DNA of 64,000 nt. Source: Bacillus changyiensis. Its GTDB lineage: Bacteria > Bacillota > Bacilli > Bacillales > Bacillaceae. A program made the translations under genes and the position numbers. The stretch lies in the NCBI RefSeq assembly GCF_027706145.1, contig NZ_JAQFWW010000001.1, positions 558,001-622,000 on the forward strand, written 5' to 3'. Position 1 is the first letter of the stretch. The number at the start of each line of letters is the position of its first letter. Below are positions 57,752 to 64,000 of this stretch, piece after piece. The notes under the pieces were generated by a model that searched no databases, was not told where the DNA came from, and saw only the letters and a list, made by a program, of their open reading frames with translations.

Positions 57752-58531
57752 TCAATCAGATTCAAGTTCGAGGACACCATAATGAAACAGAGCTGTTTTT
57801 CGCCTTTTCACGCGAAAGCCGTATGCCTCAAATCGCGGGCTTTTCCAGTGGTCTTTCAGGACCACTCTTTTTTTGGCTACCCGCAGTACTTCATCTATAC
57901 ATCCGGCAAACGAAAAATCAAACTTCGCTAGTTTCCTTAAAGGAGAGATACCGTCAGATTCTTTGATTCCTTCAGCAAACATCGGATCAAAATAAACGAT
58001 ATCCACAGAATGATCAGCAAGCTTTTTAAGGTGTTCAAAGCTGTCGCCTGACAGAACCTGAATCCTTTTCATCGCTTCATTCAATGGTGTGAGATCCGTC
58101 TCCCATGTTTTCAGTCCAGTCTCAACAAGAAAGGCAAGAAGCGGACTTTTTTCAATGCCGCAAACTGTTCCTTTTTCACCTGTCACTAGGCTGGCGATGA
58201 TTGCATCTGAACCGAGGCCGAGCGTACAATCGAGCAACATGTCACCAGGTTTAAGCTGGGAGGCTTCAATAAACGGATCTGTCTCTCCTTTTAATAATCG
58301 CTTGGCACGGAACATCGCCGAATTTGGATGAAAAAAGAACTTTTCCCCATCCGTAAAATAAAGCTCAAATCGTTCTTTCCCGACCACAAGAACTTCATCC
58401 TGTTCCTTCAGCTGAATGAGATGAATCGGTCGTTTTCGCCGTTCGCAAAACCGAGCGTTGATTAACCTGCTGATTTTTTTTGCCGTAGCTACGGTGGCTT
58501 CGGTCGGTCTGTAGCTTGTTGTAATGATCAT
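57752..58531 (-). CDS. ypiP: SAM-dependent methyltransferase YpiP
   Basis: 259 residues from the ATG at 58531 (MIITTSYRPTEATVATAKKI). Rossmann core with LDCTLGLGSDAIIASLVTG (SAM loop, residues about 100-118) and VDIVYFDPMFAEGI (DPPF-like catalytic loop), similar to rRNA methyltransferases. Target unknown. TTTGGAGAAAAAG gives the ribosome site. The terminator of brxA overlaps this leader. Confidence 0.85.
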   Translation of the reverse strand: MIITTSYRPTEATVATAKKISRLINARFCERRKRPIHLIQLKEQDEVLVVGKERFELYFTDGEKFFFHPNSAMFRAKRLLKGETDPFIEASQLKPGDMLLDCTLGLGSDAIIASLVTGEKGTVCGIEKSPLLAFLVETGLKTWETDLTPLNEAMKRIQVLSGDSFEHLKKLADHSVDIVYFDPMFAEGIKESDGISPLRKLAKFDFSFAGCIDEVLRVAKKRVVLKDHWKSPRFEAYGFRVKRRKTALFHYGVLELESD

Positions 58532-58542
58532 CTTTTTCTCCA

Positions 58543-58566
58543 AAAAAATGCCCGTTTCAAGGGGCA
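58543..58566 (-). terminator. terminator after brxA
   Basis: AATGCCC/GGGCATT stem followed by seven T on the minus strand; the T run reaches the ypiP ribosome site. Confidence 0.8.
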
Positions 58567-58567
58567 T

Positions 58568-59002
58568 TTAACAATATTTTTTAAAAGCGGCTGTCAAGTT
58601 TTCCATAATATCCGTCATATCATGACCTTCAATTTCTTCACGCGGAATAAAATGAATAACCTCGCTTCCTTTCAGCAACGCCATAGAAGGTGAAGAAGAC
58701 TCCAACCCTTTAAAATACTCTCTCATTTTTGCCGTAGCTTCACGATCTTGTCCAGCAAAAACCGTTACAGCATGATCAGGTCGATGGTCGCTTGACGCGA
58801 TGGCTTGGACAGCTGCAGGTCTCGCTAGACCAGCTGCACATCCGCACACTGAATTGATAACAACAAGAGTTGTACCTTCTACAGTGTCCATGTAATGTTT
58901 CACTTCTTCTTCGGTTGTTAATTCTTTAAAGCCTGCTTGAACGAGTTCTTGGCGCATTGGCACAACAAGCTGGCGCATATATTCTTCATAAGCTGAAGAC
59001 AT
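58568..59002 (-). CDS. brxA: bacilliredoxin BrxA (YphP)
   Basis: Removes bacillithiol from S-bacillithiolated proteins. 144 residues, thioredoxin-like, with the CGC active site in VVINSVCGCAAGLARPAA (residues about 47-64) and the conserved EGHDM near the end. Works with bacillithiol and YpdA, encoded at 22500 in this window. It is upstream of ypiP and downstream of ilvD. Confidence 0.94.
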   Translation of the reverse strand: MSSAYEEYMRQLVVPMRQELVQAGFKELTTEEEVKHYMDTVEGTTLVVINSVCGCAAGLARPAAVQAIASSDHRPDHAVTVFAGQDREATAKMREYFKGLESSSPSMALLKGSEVIHFIPREEIEGHDMTDIMENLTAAFKKYC

Positions 59003-59073
59003 AAAAAAAGCCCCCTCTGTTACCTTTATTCATTGATTTAAAGGATACTACAGAGAAAGGCAAATATCAAACA

Positions 59074-60750
59074 CTAGATTTTCATCATTCCACCGGTATT
59101 CGCAGAAGTAACCAACTTCGAATATCGTGCCAAATAGCCTGTTTTCACTTTAGGTTCAAAACCGGGCCATTCTGCTTTTCTTTTTTCCCATTCATCTTCA
59201 GAAATCTCAATCTTCAGGACTCGCTTTTCAATATCAACCACAATATGATCGCCATTTTTCACAAAAGCAAGCGGCCCACCTTCAGCAGCTTCTGGTGAAA
59301 CATGACCAATTGAAAGGCCTCGCGATGCACCTGAAAAACGCCCATCTGTAATCAAAGCAACTTTCGGGCCTAGTCCCATACCGACAATTTGCGAAGTAGG
59401 AGCTAGCATTTCAGGCATCCCAGGTCCACCCTTTGGTCCCTCATAACGAATGATCACAACATCACCGGCTTTGACTTTTCGATTAATGATACCATCAAGT
59501 GCTTCTTCCTGTGAGTCAAAAACAACAGCGGGACCTTCATGACGGGTAATGCCATCCTGAACACCTCCCGTTTTAATGATCGCTCCATCAGGCGCGAGGT
59601 TGCCGAATAATACGGCAAGTCCGCCCTGTTCTGAATACGGCTGATCGATCGGATGAATAACCTTGAAGTCTTTCACTTCATGACCAGCGATGTTTTCTCC
59701 AAGTGTTTTTCCGGACACCGTGATTGTATCCAGATGTAGTGCGCCTTCTTTTTTCGATAATTCATTTAAAACAGCTGATACACCACCAGCTTCATGCAAA
59801 TCTTCAATGTACACATCTGATGCAGGTGCTAGTTTTGCTAAGTGCGGCACCCTTGCGGCAACATCATTTATCCGTTCAAGCGAGTATTCAACACCCGCTT
59901 CACCTGCAATTGCTAATGTATGAAGAATCGTATTTGTCGATCCACCTAGTGCCATATCTAATGCGAACGCATTATCAATCGCTTTTTCCGTGACAATGTC
60001 ACGTGGTTTTAAATCTGAGCGGATTAGTTCCATCAACTGGTGGGCCGATTGTTTGGCAAACTCTTTTCTTTTAGGGGATGTTGCTAGAATGGTTCCATTG
60101 CCCGGAAGTGCGATTCCAAGGGCTTCGGAAAGGCAGTTCATTGAATTAGCTGTGAACATCCCTGAACAAGATCCACATGTTGGACAACCGAATTGTTCAA
60201 GTTCCTGCAATCCCTTTTCATCCATTTTCCCAGATTGATATGCTCCTACTCCTTCAAATACAGAAGAAAGAGAGATTTTTCGTCCATCACTTGTTCTTCC
60301 TGCTTCCATCGGACCCCCGCTGACAAAAATAGTTGGAATGTTGATTCGCATGGCTGCCATGATCATTCCCGGTGTGATTTTGTCACAGTTTGGTATACAA
60401 ATCATTCCGTCAAACCAATGAGCTGATACCACCGTTTCAACCGAATCTGCGATCAGTTCCCGGCTTGGAAGAGAATATCTCATTCCGATATGGCCCATCG
60501 CAATTCCATCATCAACACCGATCGTATTAAATTCAAAAGGAACTCCGCCAGCTTCCCTGATGGCCTCTTTAACTATTTTCCCAAACTCCTGCAGATGCAC
60601 ATGTCCCGGTACAATATCAATATATGAGTTGCAAACAGCAATAAAAGGTTTCTCAAAATCCTCTTCTTTTACCCCTGCTGCTCGCAGTAAACTACGGTGT
60701 GGTGCTCTGTCAATCCCTTTTTTTATCATATCACTGCGTAATCCTGCCAT
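59074..60750 (-). CDS. ilvD: dihydroxy-acid dehydratase
   Basis: Fe-S enzyme making the keto acids of isoleucine and valine. 558 residues from ATG 60750 behind AGGAGG. Cluster and active-site blocks: ACNSY-like [52 protein letters not shown]. Upstream lie a CodY-like box (60857-60871) and a cre-like site (60877-60890), in line with control by branched-chain amino acids. Same pathway as ilvA at 51711. Confidence 0.97.
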   Translation of the reverse strand: MAGLRSDMIKKGIDRAPHRSLLRAAGVKEEDFEKPFIAVCNSYIDIVPGHVHLQEFGKIVKEAIREAGGVPFEFNTIGVDDGIAMGHIGMRYSLPSRELIADSVETVVSAHWFDGMICIPNCDKITPGMIMAAMRINIPTIFVSGGPMEAGRTSDGRKISLSSVFEGVGAYQSGKMDEKGLQELEQFGCPTCGSCSGMFTANSMNCLSEALGIALPGNGTILATSPKRKEFAKQSAHQLMELIRSDLKPRDIVTEKAIDNAFALDMALGGSTNTILHTLAIAGEAGVEYSLERINDVAARVPHLAKLAPASDVYIEDLHEAGGVSAVLNELSKKEGALHLDTITVSGKTLGENIAGHEVKDFKVIHPIDQPYSEQGGLAVLFGNLAPDGAIIKTGGVQDGITRHEGPAVVFDSQEEALDGIINRKVKAGDVVIIRYEGPKGGPGMPEMLAPTSQIVGMGLGPKVALITDGRFSGASRGLSIGHVSPEAAEGGPLAFVKNGDHIVVDIEKRVLKIEISEDEWEKRKAEWPGFEPKVKTGYLARYSKLVTSANTGGMMKI

Positions 60751-60856
60751 GTTGAACCTCCTGAATTTCACCATTAGTCTTCATTTCCGTTTTACTGCTC
60801 ATTTCGGAATCTCGATATTGTTTACTACTATATATATTTTCAAATTATTTTTCAAC

Positions 60857-60890
60857 AATATTCTAAATATTTTTATAAAAAACGTTTTCA
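60857..60890 (-). promoter_or_regulatory. CodY-like box and cre-like site upstream of ilvD
   Basis: AATATTTAGAATATT (60857-60871, minus) matches the CodY consensus AATTTTCWGAAAATT at 12 of 15. TGAAAACGTTTTTT (60877-60890, minus) matches the cre consensus at 12 of 14. TTGACA on the minus strand (60908-60913) could be the -35, though the -10 at 17 bases is poor. Confidence 0.5.
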
Positions 60891-60993
60891 GAAAGGATTC
60901 TTTAATCTGTCAAGGTGTGAACTGACCTGATAGGCGTTATACACGATAAAAGTGAGGATATGATAGATGAGGCAATTTGAACGATTGAAGTAG

Positions 60994-61044
60994 AAGAAAA
61001 GGCGATTCATCACGCACCTATTATTAGATGGGGGATGAATCGCC
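60994..61044 (-). terminator. terminator after ypgR
   Basis: GGCGATTCATC/GATGAATCGCC perfect 11-bp outer stem around a partly paired loop, then TTTTC on the minus strand. Confidence 0.8.
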
Positions 61045-61054
61045 AATTTCTGTT

Positions 61055-62179
61055 TTATTTTTTACGGCTTTCTGTCATTTGTTTCCACACAGATCCTTTT
61101 GCCTGTTCTCCATGTTCAATCCGTTCAATGGCCATTTTTATTTGTAGGCTGACTTCAAATTCCGGATCGTTTTCAACTTTTTTCAAAGCAGTGAGTGCAC
61201 TTTCATCTCCAACCTCGTATAAAAACATTGCAGCTCTCCAACGCACCAGCTTATTTGGATCTTCCAAAGCTTTCACCATTGCCGGAATGGCTTCTGGATT
61301 TCCGATATCTGACAAACAGTCTCCCGCTGTCCTTCTTACCGTTATCGTCTTATCTTTTAAGGCTTGATATAAAAGTGGAAGAACCTCATGTGAATCAATC
61401 ATGCCTAAATAAACAACGGCTTGCCGTCTAATTGATGTTTTTGGATCATGAATCGCTTTTTCTAGCACATCGATGTCTTCTTCTTTCGGATCCATCTGTT
61501 CCAGATGAGCATAGCGTTTTTGCCAATTTTCTTCATCAAGCATATCAAGTGTTACTTTGTAAGACTTTCTTTGCAGGGCACTGCTTTTGTTCTCTTGAGC
61601 AACAGATTCTGCTAGTCTTTGAAGGCGATTTTCGTCATAGGCGGCTTGAAGTTCTTCCGTTACTTCACGACCGATTTCAGTAAAATTACCGAACCTGACC
61701 CCTTGTTCCTTCCATGAGCGTTCAGACACGACATTAGGAGAGGTCGTTCTAAGTTTGAGAACGGCTTCTTGAAACCTCTCTGGTAACCCAAACCGTTCTT
61801 CTCGCTCACCATCAGTCAGTTTGACCTGCATTGGGATTCCGTTAAACATTTGCACAAAGACCTTGACTTCACCAAATGATTCACTTTCAACAGACGATTC
61901 TGGATTTGCTTCCTGACTTCCTGTCATTCCAAATGCGGAACGAACTGCGGGGAGGATGTCCTTCCAGTCAAATCTAGCATTGCGCTCAACTGCCAAAAAG
62001 TCTGCTACATGGTAAACCCCTTTTACACCATCTATTTTTAATATTTGCCGAATAACCGGAGGCGCATCTTCTGCCTGATCCTTTTTATAATTATTGCTTT
62101 TTCCGCTAGGTAGTTCTTTCGTCAAAATGACCTTCATGGTATTTGGACTCGGTGTCGGTTCAATAGACTTAATTTTCAT
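61055..62179 (-). CDS. ypgR: HEAT-repeat scaffold protein YpgR (virulence factor C family)
   Basis: 374 residues. An N-terminal Nfu/Scaffold-like domain (about 1-85, MKIKSIEPTPSPNTMKVIL), a middle region and a C-terminal run of HEAT-type repeats (about 235-350: VLEKAIHDPKTSIRRQAVVYLG, LYQALKDKTITVRRTAGDCL, MVKALEDPNKLVRWRAAMFLYE). Staphylococcal homologues are called conserved virulence factor C. Partner unknown. 33 bases after ypgQ. Confidence 0.88.
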   Translation of the reverse strand: MKIKSIEPTPSPNTMKVILTKELPSGKSNNYKKDQAEDAPPVIRQILKIDGVKGVYHVADFLAVERNARFDWKDILPAVRSAFGMTGSQEANPESSVESESFGEVKVFVQMFNGIPMQVKLTDGEREERFGLPERFQEAVLKLRTTSPNVVSERSWKEQGVRFGNFTEIGREVTEELQAAYDENRLQRLAESVAQENKSSALQRKSYKVTLDMLDEENWQKRYAHLEQMDPKEEDIDVLEKAIHDPKTSIRRQAVVYLGMIDSHEVLPLLYQALKDKTITVRRTAGDCLSDIGNPEAIPAMVKALEDPNKLVRWRAAMFLYEVGDESALTALKKVENDPEFEVSLQIKMAIERIEHGEQAKGSVWKQMTESRKK

Positions 62180-62212
62180 GATCTTCCCCCTTTGTTAAAC
62201 CCGAGTCTCATT

Positions 62213-62875
62213 TTACCATACTGCCTTTTTCTCATCTAACAATGCGGTTTGGACGGTACATGAGCATTCTTTTTTTAGTTCTTTCAGAAAAGCGACCATC
62301 AGATCATGCCTTCTTTCAGCAAGTTTTCTACCGGTTTTTGTATTCATCAAATCTTTTAAGTGAAGAAGCTTTTCATCAAAGTGGCCGACCGCTGAAGGAA
62401 TGTTTTCAAATTCTCCTTCATGATACATCAAGTGACCTTTCGAACCTGCATACATAAAGGTCCGGGCAATTCCGATCGCACCGATCGCATCAAGACGGTC
62501 TGCATCCTGTACAACCATTCCTTCTTTTGAAAGTTTAACATCTTTATTTTTGTCTCTATTCCTGAACGAAATGTTTGTAATGATACTAAGGATTTTGTCG
62601 GCCTCGTCTTTTTCTATTTGCCATTCTGAAAACCGTTTGTTTAGTTCATCAACTGAAACCCGGTGCTTTTCTGACAGTTTCTCATCAATCATATCGTGTA
62701 TAAGAGCAGCCGCTTCTGTCATAAACAGGTCTGCCTGTTCTTTTTTAGCAATTTCGATACTTAAAGAGCGCACTCTAGTAATATGAAGCCAATCATGTCC
62801 TGTCCCTTCATTTATCAGCTTCTCCCTTACCCACGTTGATATTTGGTTTAGCTGCCTTTCTTTTTGCTGATTCAT
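62213..62875 (-). CDS. ypgQ: HD-domain phosphohydrolase YpgQ
   Basis: 220 residues with the HD metal site HDWLHITRV (His), AALIHDMIDEK (HD pair) and VQDADRLDAIGAIG (Asp). B. subtilis YpgQ hydrolyses (d)NTPs in vitro. No membrane segment. GAGAGG precedes the ATG region. It is upstream of ypgR and in one unit with it. Confidence 0.92.
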   Translation of the reverse strand: MNQQKERQLNQISTWVREKLINEGTGHDWLHITRVRSLSIEIAKKEQADLFMTEAAALIHDMIDEKLSEKHRVSVDELNKRFSEWQIEKDEADKILSIITNISFRNRDKNKDVKLSKEGMVVQDADRLDAIGAIGIARTFMYAGSKGHLMYHEGEFENIPSAVGHFDEKLLHLKDLMNTKTGRKLAERRHDLMVAFLKELKKECSCTVQTALLDEKKAVW

Positions 62876-62923
62876 GAAATGATGCCTCTCCCTTTCTTTA
62901 GTATGGAGGAAGTTGTCGAACTA

Positions 62924-64000
62924 TTAAAATAATCCTTTTGCCTTGCCGTTTTCGTCGACATCCATGTTTAGGGCTGCGGGATGCTTAGGTAATCCTGGCA
63001 TCGTTAAAATACTACCGGTTAAAGCGACGATAAATCCGGCACCCGCTGATGGTTTTAATTCACGGACAGTAATGAAAAAGCCTTTTGGTCGACCGATTTT
63101 TTCAGGATCGTCTGATAGAGAATATTGTGTTTTTGCAACACAAACAGGCAAGTCCCCTAATCCATTCTTTTCTAATTCAATAAGCTGCTTTTTCGCCTTT
63201 TCTGTCCATTTCACTCCTTCAGCTCCATAAACAGTACGAGAAATTTTCGTTAATTTCTCCTCGATAGAATCTGATAATTCATACAAATAGGAAAAATGGT
63301 TTTCTTTTTTCTCTATTACGTTGATGACTTTTTCGGCAAGGGCAAGCCCGCCTTTTCCTCCCTCTTCCCAAACATTGCACAATGCCACAGGATGACTGTG
63401 CTCCTCGCACCAATCAAGCACCGTTTCCAATTCTTCCTCAGCATCTTGTACAAACCTGTTGAGAGCAACAACATATGGAAGGCCGAATGCAGTAATCGTT
63501 TCAATATGTTTTGCAAGGTTTGCCATTCCAATTTTTACAGCGTCAATATTTTTTGTTTTTAAATCGCCGATATTTACACCACCATGCATTTTTAGCGCTC
63601 TGATTGTTGCGACAATCACAACTGCTCCAGGTGTAAATTGACCTGCTCTTGTTTTAATATGTAAAAATTTTTCCGCACCCAAATCAGCACCAAACCCAGC
63701 TTCAGTTACAACGTAGTCTGCCAGTTTTGTAGCTACTTTCGTCGCAATCAAACTGTTTGATCCATGAGCGATATTGGCAAATGGTCCACCATGAACGAGT
63801 GCTGGTGTTCCTTCAACGGTTTGTACAAGATTCGGTTTTAAAGCATCCTTTAAAAGCAGTGTAAGTGCTCCGTGAACCCCTAGCATTTCGACAGTTACTG
63901 GTTTTTGATCGACAGTAAAGCCAACAATCATAGCCGCAAGCCGTTTTTTTAAATCTTTTAAATCTGAGGCTAGACATAAAACAGCCATGATTTCAGATGC
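62924..64000 (-). CDS. fhs: formate-tetrahydrofolate ligase, C-terminal part (runs off the window)
   Basis: ATP-dependent formation of 10-formyl-tetrahydrofolate. 358 codons from the window edge to the stop at 62924, about two thirds of the usual 555 residues; the frame reads ASEIMAVLCLASDLKDLKKR without a start, so the 5' end lies beyond 64000. Conserved blocks: ALVHGGPFANIAHGSNS, VTEAGFGADLGAEKF, PYVVALNRF and the end LPKHPAALNMDVDENGKAKGLF. Strain 168 does not have this gene next to ypgQ (memory). Fits with folE and dfrA in the window. Confidence 0.95.
   Translation of the reverse strand, partial: ASEIMAVLCLASDLKDLKKRLAAMIVGFTVDQKPVTVEMLGVHGALTLLLKDALKPNLVQTVEGTPALVHGGPFANIAHGSNSLIATKVATKLADYVVTEAGFGADLGAEKFLHIKTRAGQFTPGAVVIVATIRALKMHGGVNIGDLKTKNIDAVKIGMANLAKHIETITAFGLPYVVALNRFVQDAEEELETVLDWCEEHSHPVALCNVWEEGGKGGLALAEKVINVIEKKENHFSYLYELSDSIEEKLTKISRTVYGAEGVKWTEKAKKQLIELEKNGLGDLPVCVAKTQYSLSDDPEKIGRPKGFFITVRELKPSAGAGFIVALTGSILTMPGLPKHPAALNMDVDENGKAKGLF

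Noticed and set aside
57557-57782. Plus frames of 60 and 73 codons between ypjP and ypiP
   Set aside because: No ribosome site and they run through a terminator; the 24-codon frame in the same region has proper signals.

Overview
The window is a contiguous stretch of a Bacillus chromosome. Almost every gene is an orthologue of a known Bacillus subtilis gene and lies mostly in the same local order. The sequence is AT-rich, with AGGAGG-type ribosome sites, frequent TTG and GTG starts and many spore genes (spoIVA, sleB-ypeB, prsW, YIEGIA family). It is therefore an endospore-former close to the B. subtilis/B. pumilus cluster, but not B. subtilis itself: several 168 genes are missing in place (ypfA, thyB, ypnP, degR) and an fhs gene sits beside ypgQ. 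Comparisons with strain 168 are from memory.

Layout. 1-6914 (minus): shikimate end (aroB partial, aroF), cheR, ndk, and the menaquinone side-chain cluster hepT-menG-hepS with mtrB-mtrA(folE). 7102-15080 (minus): hbs, spoIVA with a clear sigma-E promoter, yphF-yphE, gpsA-der, and the overlapping sporulation trio yphA / YIEGIA protein / small partner. ypzI is on the plus strand. 15408-30593 (minus): fni, ypfD (S1 protein), cmk, ypfB, sleB-ypeB, prsW, ypdA, gudB, mecB, ypbG, ypbF, ypbE, ypbD, recS, ypbB. 30857-34235: fer (+), ribU (-) under an FMN riboswitch, serA (+).

34377-39140 resembles the yodJ-deoD-yodL-yodM-yozD-yodN-yozE block, which in strain 168 lies far from serA, so a rearrangement boundary is likely just after serA. 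39200-41200 is a patchwork that replaces the kamA/SP-beta region of 168: a frameshifted DUF3231 gene, a YjcZ-type small protein, unexplained sequence and a GNAT enzyme. 41257-43193: msrA-msrB, a MarR regulator (ypoP) and a zinc-ribbon protein. 43287-48001 is an AT-rich accessory insert: a response regulator with an AraC-type output domain but no kinase beside it, divergent from a secreted GH31 alpha-glucosidase.

48141-64000 returns to conserved order: ypmTSR, a Sco1 protein, DegV, ypmP, ilvA, yplP, yplQ, ypkP, dfrA, ypjQ, ypjP, ypiP, brxA, ilvD, ypgR, ypgQ and a partial fhs.

Functional themes are isoprenoid/menaquinone supply, spore assembly and germination, branched-chain and serine metabolism, and thiol redox repair (ypdA and brxA belong to the same bacillithiol pathway; msrA/msrB). 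I found no CRISPR array, rRNA, tRNA, intact insertion sequence or prophage. No clearly new multi-gene system stands out. The best leads are the response regulator/GH31 island, several unlisted small proteins, possible RNA-level control of yodN, and a YplP lacking the sigma-54 contact loop.
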